Below are positions 44,590-53,325 of a stretch of 64,000 bases of DNA, one piece after another (within the stretch, counting starts at the first letter, position 1; every line of letters begins with the position of its first letter). Under the pieces are notes generated by a model. The model was not told the origin of the DNA. It saw nothing but the letters and a program-made list of their open reading frames with translations, and searched no databases. Position numbers and translations under genes: made by a program. Origin of the DNA: Candidatus Binatia bacterium (GTDB taxonomy: Bacteria > Desulfobacterota > Binatia > UBA9968 > JAJDTQ01); the NCBI GenBank assembly GCA_951813575.1, contig OX638375.1, positions 3,818,752-3,882,751 of the forward strand. Direction: 5' to 3'.

Positions 44590-45911
44590 CTTCCAGGGAG
44601 GATCTCAAGGCCGAGGCCTGCCGGGTCATCGATGCCCGCAGGGAGGAGATCATCGAGCTCGGCGAGACGATCCTGCGCAACCCGGAGACGGGTTTCAACG
44701 AAAACGGGACCGCGGACCGGGTGGCCGCGCGGCTTCAGGACCTGGGGCTCGAGCCGCAACGGGATCTGGCCATCACCGGCGTCAAGGGCCGGCAGGAATG
44801 CGGCGCCCCGGGACCCACCCTGGCCCTCCTGGGAGAGTTGGACTCGCTGCGGGTGCCGGACCATCCCCATGCCGATCCCCGAACCGGCGCGGCGCATGCC
44901 TGCGGTCACAACGCCCAGGTGGCGGGCATGGTGGGCGCGGCCATGGGGCTTCTGTCCGCCGGCGTCCTGCCGGAGCTCGCCGGCTCGCTGGTCTTCTTCG
45001 CGGTCCCCGCCGAAGAGATGATCGACGTCGACGAGCGCATGGGGCGCAAGGCGCGCAACGAGCTCGAGTTCCTGTCCGGCAAGGCGGAGCTCATCCGGCT
45101 GGGGCACTTCGACGACGTGGACATGGCGATGATGTTCCACACCAAGACCGATACCCTCGCCTCCCACGTGGCCCGGTCGTCCAACGGCGCCATCATCAAG
45201 AAGATCCGCTTCATCGGCAAGGCCGCCCACGCGGGCGGGAGCCCGCAGAAGGGCGTCAACGCCCTCAACGCGGCCTCCCTGGCCATGACCGCCATCGCCT
45301 ACCAGCGCGAGACCTTCTACGACGACGACACCATCCGCATCCACCCCATTATCACCCGTGGCGGCGACGCCGTGAGCGTGGTACCGGCGGAGGTGACCCT
45401 CGAGACCTTCATCCGGGGCAAGACCCTGGAGGGGATCCTCGACGCCAACCGCAAGGTGGACAACGCGTTGCGGGGCGCGGCCATGGCCGTGGGGGCGTCG
45501 GTGGAGATCACCACGGTGCCGGGCTATCTGCCGCAGACCAACAACGAGGCCATGGCGCGACTCTGGGGCGAGAACGCCGAGGGGCTGTTCGGCGCCGGCC
45601 AGTTCCGGCTCGGCACCGAGCACCGCACCAGCAGCACCGACTTCGGCGACCTGGCCCACATCATGCCGGCGATCCAGCCCTACGTCGCGGGCGCCGCCGG
45701 CGGCGGCCATACCAACGCTTACCTGCTGGTGGATCACGATTCGGTCTACGTGAAGTCGGCCAAGCTGCTGGCCATGACCGCCATCGACCTGCTCCACGAC
45801 GGCGCGGCGGCGGCACGCCGGATCCTCGATGAAGACAAGCCGCGCATGACCCGGAACGAGTACCTGGAGTTCCAGCGCAAGCTCGACGCCCGGGAACGGT
45901 TCGAACCCTGA
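44586..45911 (+). CDS. M20 family amidohydrolase
   Basis: A 441-residue di-zinc amidohydrolase. The entry helix (LRNPETGFNE) and ACGHNAQVAGMVGAAMG hold a metal histidine; VPAEEMID has the catalytic and metal glutamates; KAAHAGGSPQKGVNALNAA is the dimerisation-domain motif; GGGHTNAYL is the last metal site. This layout resembles AbgB/aminobenzoyl-glutamate and indole-acetyl amide hydrolases. It is coupled to CinA-C by a 4-bp overlap, so both may remove amide groups in one pathway. Confidence 0.88.
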   Translation: MTSREDLKAEACRVIDARREEIIELGETILRNPETGFNENGTADRVAARLQDLGLEPQRDLAITGVKGRQECGAPGPTLALLGELDSLRVPDHPHADPRTGAAHACGHNAQVAGMVGAAMGLLSAGVLPELAGSLVFFAVPAEEMIDVDERMGRKARNELEFLSGKAELIRLGHFDDVDMAMMFHTKTDTLASHVARSSNGAIIKKIRFIGKAAHAGGSPQKGVNALNAASLAMTAIAYQRETFYDDDTIRIHPIITRGGDAVSVVPAEVTLETFIRGKTLEGILDANRKVDNALRGAAMAVGASVEITTVPGYLPQTNNEAMARLWGENAEGLFGAGQFRLGTEHRTSSTDFGDLAHIMPAIQPYVAGAAGGGHTNAYLLVDHDSVYVKSAKLLAMTAIDLLHDGAAAARRILDEDKPRMTRNEYLEFQRKLDARERFEP

Positions 45912-45932
45912 AGCGCCGGCAGGCAGGCAAGG

Positions 45933-46796
45933 TCACGGCTTGGGCTGCCGGCCCTTTGATTCCGTGGTTCCATGCCCGGGGTCCGCCATGAACGAGCGCC
46001 AGGCGTCCCAGTACGGTCCTCCACCCGCGAGCCAGGTGTCGTTGTGCCCCGATCCGGGAATGACATAGAAGCGTTTCGGCGTATTGGCCTGCTCGAAGAG
46101 CCGCTGTCCCTGAGCGAGAGGGACGATTTCGTCAGCGTCCCCGTGAAGGATGAAGACGGGCATCCTCACCCGGGGAAGGTAGCTCAGGTTGTCGAATTCC
46201 TGGGAAACGAACCAGCTCACGGGAAGGAAGGGGAAAACCTTCCTCCCCATGGCCACCAGGCTCTCGAAGGGTGATTCGAGTATCAGACCGCGGGCCGCGG
46301 CGCCCTCCGCGGCTATGCGGACCATGACGGCAGCGCCGAGAGAGCGCCCGAAGAAAAAGATCCGCTCCGGCGGCACCCGCCGGCGCAGCCACGCATACGC
46401 CCCCCGGGCGTCCTCATAGAGTCCCGACTCCCCAGGCTTTCCCTCGCTCCGGCCGAAGCCCCTGTAGTCGAACAGGAAGACTCCCGCGTGCAGCTCCTGG
46501 TGTATCATGGCGATGTTCCGGGCCCGGTGGGAGAGGTTGCCCGCGTTGCCGTGCGCCCAGAGCAGCACGGGGCGGTCCGGACCGGGGGGTTCCACGTACC
46601 AGCCGTGCAGCCGGACGCCGTCCCTGGCTTCGAAGCGTACGTCCTGGAAGGGTACGCCGTAGTCGGCAGGGGTGACGTCGATCTTCCGGATCGGGTGGTA
46701 GAGGAAGAAGTTCTCGACGAAGCCGGAAAAGCTCATCAGCAGGATCGCCGGAATCGACCAGAGGACGAGTCGACCCCATGTCGATGGGCGGAACAA
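45933..46796 (-). CDS. Membrane-anchored alpha/beta hydrolase, BEM46/ABHD13-like
   Basis: A 287-residue hydrolase with one N-terminal membrane segment (about residues 8-28, LVLWSIPAILLMSFSGFVE). LLWAHGNAGNLSHRA is the oxyanion region, FFFGRSLGAAVMV the nucleophile elbow with Ser, VFILHGDADEIVP the acid and PGSGHNDTW the histidine. The catalytic part probably faces the periplasm. It is convergent with the M20 gene (22 bp apart). Confidence 0.88.
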   Translation of the reverse strand: MFRPSTWGRLVLWSIPAILLMSFSGFVENFFLYHPIRKIDVTPADYGVPFQDVRFEARDGVRLHGWYVEPPGPDRPVLLWAHGNAGNLSHRARNIAMIHQELHAGVFLFDYRGFGRSEGKPGESGLYEDARGAYAWLRRRVPPERIFFFGRSLGAAVMVRIAAEGAAARGLILESPFESLVAMGRKVFPFLPVSWFVSQEFDNLSYLPRVRMPVFILHGDADEIVPLAQGQRLFEQANTPKRFYVIPGSGHNDTWLAGGGPYWDAWRSFMADPGHGTTESKGRQPKP

Positions 46797-46843
46797 GGCG
46801 CGTCAAACCCGTCGCATCGCCTGTCTACGTCAAGTCCGCCAAG

Positions 46844-47162
46844 CTACCCGTTCTCCGCCTTGTCGAAGTACTCCCGTGTCACCTTGAAGACCATGGGCGC
46901 CAGCAGCAGCAGGCCGATGAGGTTGGGCACCGCCATCAGGCCGTTGAGGGTGTCCGACAGGTTCCACACGAAGCCCACCTTCACGTTGGCGAAGGTCAGG
47001 GCCGCCAGCACCCAGAGCGCGCGGTACACCATCAAGCTGTTCTCGCTGAACAGGTACTGCCAGCAGCGCTCGCCGTAGTAGGACCACCCGAGGATGGTAG
47101 TGAAGGCGAAGACCGCCAGGGCCACGGTTGACCGAATCGATGATTGCGTTCAAGCGGTCCAT
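46844..47162 (-). pseudogene. AGCS sodium:alanine symporter gene with large internal deletion
   Basis: From ATG 47162, with GGGAGG seven bases upstream, the frame reads MDRLNAIIDSVN, a normal AGCS N-terminus. It then jumps into a different frame that encodes only the C-terminus: ALAVFAFTTILGWSYYGERC, then YRALWVLAAL and NLIGLLLLAPMVFKVTREYF. Some 350 residues that should lie between are missing. The start signals and both ends survive, so the gene was gutted by one deletion. Confidence 0.78.
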
Positions 47163-47191
47163 GGCATCCTCCCAGGCGCGGTTATCCGCCG

Positions 47192-48475
47192 TCAGGCCGA
47201 CAACGCCGCGTGCACGGCGCGGCTGATCTCGAACAGCCGGTGATCATGACAGCGGTGCCCCACCAGTTGCAAGCCCACGGGAAGGCCCGCGGGCCCCTTG
47301 AAGAGGGGAAGCGTCACGCACGGCACGTGGGTCCAGGTGGCGAGGATGTTGAACGACGTGTCTCCGGTGTTGTCGAGGCCCGCCGGAGCCTCGCCCGGCG
47401 CGCTCGGGGTCAGCAGCACGTCGTGATCCTTCGCCGCCTCCGACAGATAGGCCCGGCACGCGGCCATGACTCCCTCCGCTTCCCGGTATTCCTCGTAGGA
47501 GACCGCCGGCCAGTCCTTCATCTTGCCCTGCTGGAATACGCTCAGCAGGTCGAAGTGGTGGGTCCTTTCCCACGACAGCGCCCGCGCGATCTCGTAGTCG
47601 CTGACGCGGCGGCCCATGGCCTCGAAGTCGGCGAAGGGTCCGCCGAGGTCGAGATCCGACACCGCCGCGCCGGCCTTGGCGAGGTCCGCGGCGGCGCCCT
47701 CCACCAGCGCCTTGGTGTAGTCCTCAGCCCGGTCCCAAAGCGGCGTGCGGCAGAAGCCCACCCGCAGCCCCTGGAGCGAAACCGCGCCCAGGGGCCGGAC
47801 CGGCTCGCCGGTGACGGCCGACCGGAAGAGCGGCAGGTCTTCCACCGCGCGGCCGAACAGCCCCACGGTGTCGAAGGAACCGGTGTTCTCCTTGACCCCC
47901 TCCGTGCTGATCTCGCCGTAGCTGGGCTTGTAGCCCACGCAGCCGCAGAACGACGCCGGCCGGATGACCGAGCCAAGGGTCTGGGTGCCGAAGCCCATGA
48001 ACGCCATGAAGTCGGCCACGGCGGCCGCCGAGCCGCTGGACGAGCCGCCCGGGGTGTGCCTCGGCTCGTGGGGATTCATGGTCTTGCCGGGGTGGCGGCT
48101 GGCGAACTCCGTGGTGACGGTCTTGCCCAGGAGAACGCCGCCTGCGGCCCGGGTCATGGCCACGCACGCGGCGTCCGCCCGGGGCCGGAAGCCCTCCCAG
48201 ATGGGCGAGCCGTAGCCCGTGGGCATGTCGGCGGTGTCCATGATATCCTTGACCGCGAACGGAAGGCCGTGCACCGGTCCGTGGTCGGCTGCACGGTCGC
48301 GTTCCGCGGCCTGCGCCAGAGAGTAGTCGGGGTCCAGGTGTATCCAGGCTTCCACCTCCGGCTCCCGTTCCTCGATGCGCTCCAGGCAGGCCCGGACCAG
48401 TTCCTCGGAGGTGACGTCGCCCCGGTTGATGCGTTCCACGGCTTGGCTGGCGGAAAGTCGGCACAGGTCGTTCAT
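47192..48475 (-). CDS. Amidase (amidase signature family)
   Basis: A 427-residue amidase. The Ser-cisSer-Lys triad is readable: Lys in GLPFAVKDIMDT, the glycine/serine-rich HTPGGSSSGSAAAVAD with the cis-serine, and the nucleophile serine in TQTLGSVIRPASFCG, which varies from the usual GGSIRxPA (GSVIRPA). ATG at 48475 gives a normal start; the open frame runs further into the divergent VOC gene. The position downstream of a lost amino acid transporter suggests a former amide-uptake and hydrolysis unit. Confidence 0.9.
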   Translation of the reverse strand: MNDLCRLSASQAVERINRGDVTSEELVRACLERIEEREPEVEAWIHLDPDYSLAQAAERDRAADHGPVHGLPFAVKDIMDTADMPTGYGSPIWEGFRPRADAACVAMTRAAGGVLLGKTVTTEFASRHPGKTMNPHEPRHTPGGSSSGSAAAVADFMAFMGFGTQTLGSVIRPASFCGCVGYKPSYGEISTEGVKENTGSFDTVGLFGRAVEDLPLFRSAVTGEPVRPLGAVSLQGLRVGFCRTPLWDRAEDYTKALVEGAAADLAKAGAAVSDLDLGGPFADFEAMGRRVSDYEIARALSWERTHHFDLLSVFQQGKMKDWPAVSYEEYREAEGVMAACRAYLSEAAKDHDVLLTPSAPGEAPAGLDNTGDTSFNILATWTHVPCVTLPLFKGPAGLPVGLQLVGHRCHDHRLFEISRAVHAALSA

Positions 48476-48580
48476 CGGTGGTATCCTCTGGCTGGTGTTT
48501 TGACGGGTGATGATGGAATCTGCCATAGCACGTTTCTCGACGGGATTCGATTGAGGCCCTTTCGGGCCGGGAGGTCGGAC

Positions 48581-48988
48581 ATGATCAAGACCAAGGGACT
48601 CTATCACAGCGGCATCCCCGTCAATGACATCGACCGGGCGGTGGCGTTCTATCGTGACGTGCTGGGCATGGACGTGGCCAACATCGCCCGCGACGACCTC
48701 CGGGGCCTCGGCCGGGCCGACATGCGCTCCGGCAACAGCATCGTCGTGCTGTTCCAGCGTCCCAACCCCATCGACCGGGACGCCCTCGCCGAGGACGGCG
48801 TCACCCACCAAGCCTTCTACGTCGACAGCGACGACTTCGACACCGCCGAGGAACGGATGCGCGCCGCCGGCGTCCGCATCCACGAGGTCCCGGTGGTGGA
48901 GCGCCGCTCCGGCCGCGGCTTCTATTTCTTCGATCCCGACGGAAACCTGCTGCAGCTCTATGCGCCGCCGAAGGGTAAGGGGGGATGA
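48581..48988 (+). CDS. VOC/glyoxalase-fold protein
   Basis: A 135-residue vicinal-oxygen-chelate protein with two beta-alpha-beta-beta-beta units: LYHSGIPVNDIDRAVAFYRDVLGMD gives a metal histidine, THQAFYVDSDDFD a second, and FYFFDPDGNLLQLYAP the C-terminal glutamine or acid position. GGGAGG precedes the ATG. The substrate is unknown. It is divergent from the amidase gene. Confidence 0.87.
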   Translation: MIKTKGLYHSGIPVNDIDRAVAFYRDVLGMDVANIARDDLRGLGRADMRSGNSIVVLFQRPNPIDRDALAEDGVTHQAFYVDSDDFDTAEERMRAAGVRIHEVPVVERRSGRGFYFFDPDGNLLQLYAPPKGKGG

Positions 48989-48995
48989 CCCCCGA

Positions 48996-49033
48996 CTGGA
49001 CAAATAATATGCCTAGACATATAATCTGTCCAG
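48996..49033 (+). promoter_or_regulatory. Nested inverted-repeat operator of the second toxin-antitoxin pair
   Basis: CTGGACA (48996-49002) and TGTCCAG (49027-49033) are perfect inverted repeats; ATATG (49007-49011) and CATAT (49018-49022) form an inner pair. The AT-rich block lies just before GGAGGGGCC and the antitoxin ATG, as expected for autoregulation. Confidence 0.65.
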
Positions 49034-49048
49034 TATGGAGGGGCCAAT

Positions 49049-49273
49049 ATGAAGACGATCGGGGCCGCGAAGTTCAAGGAGCAATGCCTGGCTCTCCTGG
49101 ACAGCCTTGACGCAGAGGGGTTGATCGTCACCAAACACGGGAAGCCCGTGGCGCGGGTTGTTCCTTACGACCAGCAGTGTGCTGATCTGATCGGCAGCCT
49201 GCGGCACAAAATCGAGATCCGAGGGGATATCTTTACCACGGGTATTCGCTGGGACGCGGATGGTCAACCTTGA
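49049..49273 (+). CDS. Phd/YefM-type antitoxin
   Basis: A 74-residue antitoxin: MKTIGAAKFKEQCLALLDSL is the Phd/YefM DNA-binding start and EGLIVTKHGKPVARVVPYDQ the conserved strand. The C-terminal IRGDIFTTGIRWDADGQ is the toxin-binding tail. It overlaps the toxin gene by 14 bp. Confidence 0.82.
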   Translation: MKTIGAAKFKEQCLALLDSLDAEGLIVTKHGKPVARVVPYDQQCADLIGSLRHKIEIRGDIFTTGIRWDADGQP

Positions 49274-49649
49274 CACACACATCCTCGTCTTGGCGATCAA
49301 CGGTGAACTCCGGCGGTCCGAGCAGGCAGTCCTGACCCGGAATCCATGGTCCATCTCCGCCGTCGTTTTGTGGGAGTTGGCCAAGCTCGTTCAACTCGAC
49401 CGGCTTGACATGGACCTTGACGACCGTGAGGTGGTCCGAGTCCTGAACCGTCTACAAGTGTGGCCCATCGATCTTGCGATTTCCCGAGCCTCGACTCGGC
49501 TTGATTTCAGAAGCGATCCCGCGGACGAGATCATCGCGGCCACCAGTGTCGTGCACGGTGTGCCGTTGGTCACGCGCGACCGCGTCATGCGCGGTTCGAA
49601 GGTCGTCCCGCTTGCGAACATTCCTCAACGTGCGGAGGGGCGGAAATAG
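49260..49649 (+). CDS. PIN-domain toxin
   Basis: A 129-residue PIN RNase: MVNLDTHILVLAINGEL has the first aspartate, ISAVVLWELAKL the glutamate, and RSDPADEIIAATSVVHGVPLVTRD the remaining acidic residues. It is of the FitB/VapC type with a Phd-like partner. ATG 49260 lies inside the antitoxin gene end. Confidence 0.85.
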   Translation: MVNLDTHILVLAINGELRRSEQAVLTRNPWSISAVVLWELAKLVQLDRLDMDLDDREVVRVLNRLQVWPIDLAISRASTRLDFRSDPADEIIAATSVVHGVPLVTRDRVMRGSKVVPLANIPQRAEGRK

Positions 49650-49689
49650 ACTGATTGCCAGGAGCACGACGGAACCCGGATCAAGCCTG

Positions 49690-49800
49690 CCCCGGGCTTC
49701 ACCCGGGGTCCGGGGTGACGTTGAGGCGCTCCGGGGCGACGTTGCGGGCGCTCTGGTGACGTTGAAGGCTCCGGGATGGCGCTGAGGGTTCTGTCGCGAC
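49690..49800. repeat. REP family-1 variant followed by degenerate ~20-bp iterations
   Basis: CCCCGGG (49690-49696) and CCCGGGG (49702-49708) flank CTTCA, followed by GGTCCGGGGTGACG. Downstream, four or five degraded units containing GGTGACGTTGA or GGCGACGTTG recur about every 20 bp (49713, 49736, 49757 and on) up to the end of the lipoprotein gene. Confidence 0.55.
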
Positions 49801-49801
49801 G

Positions 49802-51385
49802 TTATGGGGAACCGCTCCCCAACCGCTCCTCCAACTGCTTGAGGTACAAGCTCCTCGGTTGCACCGGCTTCCCCGCTGAATACCAGTAGCAGTCGCCGCT
49901 GGTGCTGTAGGCGCGCGAGCCGATGGCCCAGTTCCGGGCGGTGGGCGGGCTCTCGCAGATGATGCTGTCGTCGGAGGAGTTCCAGAACATCATCTGGGCG
50001 CCGGCCCAGCCGTGGCCGGTGCCCATGTTGCCGCGGTCCCGTACGTTGAGGGCGTCGCCCTGGACGTGGACGTTGTCGTACAGGGTGCCCACCGCCCAAC
50101 GGTGGTGGGGTCCGCTGTCGTCGTGGGCGTTGCGGGCTTCGCAGTCGAGGAAGACGTTGGGTCCGGGCACGCGTGAGTGCATGACGAAGTCGTGCCGTCC
50201 CTGGTTCGAGAAGGCGCGCTTCACCAGCGTGAGCTGTCCCCGGAGCGCGAAGGCGTAGCGGCGCGAGCCGGTGATTTTGGATACGGGATCGAGGCAGGCG
50301 GCGTCCTCCACCGTGATCCATTTGCCGTGGCGCTCCACGTAGACGCAGCTATAGGCGAAGTGGACGCCGGTGACTTGCCGCACCCAGGCGTTCTCCACCG
50401 AGTCCAGAAGGATGAAGTTCCAGGCGTGGTCCTCGTCGTCGGGCCAGCCGTTGAAGTGGGACTCCGCCCGCAGGTTCTCGATGCCCACTTGGGCGATGCG
50501 TTCCGGGAAGGTGTACTTGTAGATCCAGCCGCCGCCGAACTCCTGCTCGACGGCGTTTACCAACGGCGCGTCGATGGTCACCTCGGTGCCGCGGATACGG
50601 GTGACGATGCGGTCGAAGCGCAGGTCGTACTTGCCGGCCTGCCACTGCCGGGTCACCCGTCCCGGGCGCGGCGGGATGCGGTCCATGCCGATGGCGGTGA
50701 TCCAGCCGGCGGTGCTGGGCCGGTGCACGATGATGCGGTCGCCGGCGGCCAGGCCTTGCGTCGACTCGACGCGGAAGGTCCTTGCCCCCACCGGCACGTA
50801 GGCGTCGGTGATGGCCCGTCGGGTGCCCGGCACCTCGCGCCATGCGGTGCCGTGTCTGACCCGCACCGACCGGTGCTCTTGCAGGCGCATGAAAGCAGGG
50901 TTCACCTCGATGAGGGTGCGCCGGCTGGTGCCGGTGGCCATGAGCACGGTGCCGTCACGCTCCCGTCCCTCTCCGCGCAGCACCACGCCGCCCGCCGATA
51001 TCCGAAGCGTTCCGGCTACCTGGTATTCGCCCCTCCGGAGCAGCACGGCGCCCCGGTGGCCGTCGGCGTCGGGCTCCATCCGCGACACCCGGTCGATGGC
51101 GGCCTGGATCCGCTCGCCGTCGTCGCCGGGCCCCGGCTCCACCACCGCCTTGACCGGGACCCGGGGGATCGCCACGCCGCCGCCGCCGTAGCCGGCATTG
51201 GAGAAGTCCGGAATGACGTTCCCCTTGGCGTCGGGCACGTAGACGAGCTTGCCGCTCTCGTCCAGGTAGACGAGAGGAGGTGACGTTTCCGCCTCCACCG
51301 ACGTCGCGGGAGTACATCCGGAAACGAGTGCCAGGAATGCGCCGAGGCCGAGAACAGCCGTGATTCCGCCGGACACGAGGTTCAT
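49802..51385 (-). CDS. Pectate-lyase-type beta-helix lipoprotein
   Basis: About 527 residues from ATG 51385. The N-terminus is hydrophobic and ends in a lipobox-like LALVSGCT, so the mature protein is probably a lipoprotein. GNVIPDFSNAGYGGGGVAIP then IQAAIDRV and RGAVLLRRGEYQVAGTLRI are the start of a pectate-lyase-3-type right-handed beta-helix; later repeats include VENAWVRQVTGVHF and RHDFVMHSRVPGPNVFLDCEA. It may bind or cut a polysaccharide; catalytic residues cannot be assigned. A longer frame from ATG 51448 (21 more residues) is possible but crowds the divergent promoter. Confidence 0.75.
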   Translation of the reverse strand: MNLVSGGITAVLGLGAFLALVSGCTPATSVEAETSPPLVYLDESGKLVYVPDAKGNVIPDFSNAGYGGGGVAIPRVPVKAVVEPGPGDDGERIQAAIDRVSRMEPDADGHRGAVLLRRGEYQVAGTLRISAGGVVLRGEGRERDGTVLMATGTSRRTLIEVNPAFMRLQEHRSVRVRHGTAWREVPGTRRAITDAYVPVGARTFRVESTQGLAAGDRIIVHRPSTAGWITAIGMDRIPPRPGRVTRQWQAGKYDLRFDRIVTRIRGTEVTIDAPLVNAVEQEFGGGWIYKYTFPERIAQVGIENLRAESHFNGWPDDEDHAWNFILLDSVENAWVRQVTGVHFAYSCVYVERHGKWITVEDAACLDPVSKITGSRRYAFALRGQLTLVKRAFSNQGRHDFVMHSRVPGPNVFLDCEARNAHDDSGPHHRWAVGTLYDNVHVQGDALNVRDRGNMGTGHGWAGAQMMFWNSSDDSIICESPPTARNWAIGSRAYSTSGDCYWYSAGKPVQPRSLYLKQLEERLGSGSP

Positions 51386-51482
51386 TATCCGCTTGAGCCG
51401 CAATGGGGTGCCTGTGGTATAAGGACCTGGAACTGTTGTTTGTAACATCACGGTATCCGTGACGACACTGCAGGAGGACTTC

Positions 51483-52517
51483 ATGAACCGGAAACTCGCG
51501 CTTTCGTCGTTGGCCCTGTTCGCGGCCCTTGCCATGGCCGCCTCGGCGGCGCATGCCGCCGAAAACTTCTACGCCGGCAAGACCATGCACATCATGGTCG
51601 CCGCCTCCCCTGGCGGCGGTTTCGACGCCTACTCGCGGCTCCTCGCGCGGCACATGCCCAAGCACATACCGGGCAACCCCGCGATGATTGTCCAGAACCG
51701 CCCCGGAGCCGGCGGCCGCATCACCGCCAACTACATGTACAACAAGGTCAAGCCCGACGGGCTGACCATGGGCATGTGGATCGGCGGCCTCATCCTGCAG
51801 CAGTACCTGGGTGACAGAGGGGTGAAGTTCGACGCGGCCAAGTTCGAGTGGGTCGGCGCGCCGGTTCGAATCCACAACGTGTGCATGGCCCACAAGTCGA
51901 GCGGCATCGTCGACGTGGCCACCTGGGGCGCGGCCAAGAATCCGCTCAAGTTCGGCGGCCAGCGGCCCGGCTCCACCATGTCGGACATCCCGATGATCCT
52001 GAGCCGGCACTCGGACCTTCCCCTCAAGCTCATCGAGGGTTACGGCGGTACGGCGCCGGTGCGGCTCGCGGCCGAGAGGGGCGAAGTCGGCGGCGTATGC
52101 GCGAGCTGGGAAGGGCTCAAGAACCCCTGGGCCGCCGCGCTGAAGAGCGGCGACGTGCGCGTGTTGCTGCAATTCGTGGACAAGCCCCACTACGCTCTCA
52201 CGAAAGTGCCCCTGGGTATCGACCAGATGAAGACGGAAGAGGGAAGGGTGGTGATGAAGACCGTGGTCCACGACATCGGCGGCTCCCTCAACCGGCCGTA
52301 CTCGCTGCCTCCGGGGACGCCCAAGGACCGGGTGATGATCCTGCGCCGCGCCTTCGACGCCGCTACCAAGGACCCCGAGCTCCTGGCCGAGGCCAAGGGC
52401 AAGTTCGACGTTACGCCGGTCTCCGGCGAGGAAGTGGAACGGCTCGTGTCCAACGTCGCCAAGCTGCCGCCGGAGCTGATGGCGACCATCAAGAAGACCT
52501 TTGCGTCCAAGCAGTAG
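51483..52517 (+). CDS. Bug-family tripartite tricarboxylate transporter binding protein
   Basis: A 344-residue periplasmic binding protein. ATG 51483 with AGGAGG seven bases upstream is followed by a signal peptide (cleavage near AHAA-ENF). The Bug ligand loops are seen in MHIMVAASPGGGFDAYSRL and VQNRPGAGGRITANYMY, then GQRPGSTMSDIPMIL. No TctA/TctB membrane genes accompany it, typical of the expanded solitary Bug receptors. The ligand, a carboxylate, is unknown. Confidence 0.9.
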   Translation: MNRKLALSSLALFAALAMAASAAHAAENFYAGKTMHIMVAASPGGGFDAYSRLLARHMPKHIPGNPAMIVQNRPGAGGRITANYMYNKVKPDGLTMGMWIGGLILQQYLGDRGVKFDAAKFEWVGAPVRIHNVCMAHKSSGIVDVATWGAAKNPLKFGGQRPGSTMSDIPMILSRHSDLPLKLIEGYGGTAPVRLAAERGEVGGVCASWEGLKNPWAAALKSGDVRVLLQFVDKPHYALTKVPLGIDQMKTEEGRVVMKTVVHDIGGSLNRPYSLPPGTPKDRVMILRRAFDAATKDPELLAEAKGKFDVTPVSGEEVERLVSNVAKLPPELMATIKKTFASKQ

Positions 52518-52567
52518 CGGACAGGGCGCGCCGGGAACGAGGGGAGGGGCCTCAGGGCACTAGGTAC

Positions 52568-53194
52568 ATGGCTCGCCCCTCGGGACTGGCATACAGCATT
52601 CACACGCCTCGTCTGATCCTCCGTTGCTGGCATCCGACGGATGCCAACCCGCTGCAACGGGTGATCAACGACAACCTGGACTACCTGCGCCCGTGGATCG
52701 ACTGGGCCCGCCAGGAGCCCGAGTCGCTGGAGATGAAGACGGAGCGGCTGCGGCGGTTCCGGGACGATTTCCTCTCGCGGCGGGACTTCGTCTACGGCAT
52801 CTTCGGCGCCGACGGCGTCCGGATCATCGGCGGCACCGGCCTGCACACCCGGGAGAACAAGGACGCGCGGGAAATCGGCTACTGGATCGCGCAGGCGTAC
52901 GCCAACAAGGGGCTGGCGACGGAGTCCACGGCCGCGCTGACGCGGGTGGCCTTCGAGATCAACCGGGTGAAACGGGTGGAGATACGCTGCGACCCCCGCA
53001 ACCAGGCCAGCGCCCGGGTGGCGGCCAAGCTCGGCTATACCCACCGTTCAACGCTCTACGGCAACAAGACCGACGCGGAGGGACTCGTGCGGGATACCCT
53101 GGTCTGGACTCTGGACGCGACGGAGTACCCTGCCAGCGGCGCATCGGCCGCGTCGGTGGCCGTCTACAACCGATCCAAGGTAAAAATCCTGTAG
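52568..53194 (+). CDS. GNAT acetyltransferase, RimJ/RimL-like
   Basis: A 208-residue GNAT protein: LAYSIHTPRLILRCWHPTDA, YGIFGADGVRIIGGTGLH, EIGYWIAQAYANKGLATEST (the acetyl-CoA pyrophosphate loop) and RCDPRNQASARVAAKLGY. It matches N-terminal-alanine/ribosomal-protein acetyltransferase relatives. It follows the Bug gene but is probably unrelated in function. Confidence 0.88.
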   Translation: MARPSGLAYSIHTPRLILRCWHPTDANPLQRVINDNLDYLRPWIDWARQEPESLEMKTERLRRFRDDFLSRRDFVYGIFGADGVRIIGGTGLHTRENKDAREIGYWIAQAYANKGLATESTAALTRVAFEINRVKRVEIRCDPRNQASARVAAKLGYTHRSTLYGNKTDAEGLVRDTLVWTLDATEYPASGASAASVAVYNRSKVKIL

Positions 53195-53256
53195 CCTCCG
53201 CCCCGACTCGTCCGTCCCGCCGGCCTACTTGTCAGTCCGGCCTTCTTCCCTCCGTC

Positions 53257-53300
53257 ATTCCCGCGAAGCTTGTCCCCGACCCCGATCGGGGAGCGGGAAT
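53257..53300. repeat. REP-like palindrome, family 2, second copy
   Basis: ATTCCCG (53257-53263) and CGGGAAT (53294-53300) enclose CCCCGATCGGGG, as at 37913-37963. It lies between the convergent GNAT and amidohydrolase genes, the classic REP location. Confidence 0.75.
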
Positions 53301-53325
53301 CCAGGGGCGGGGAAGGGCGCGCCCC

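Noticed and set aside
47144..48988. 614-codon plus-strand frame crossing the amidase into the VOC gene
   Set aside because: Only the last 135 codons, from ATG 48581 with an RBS, are real (VOC protein).
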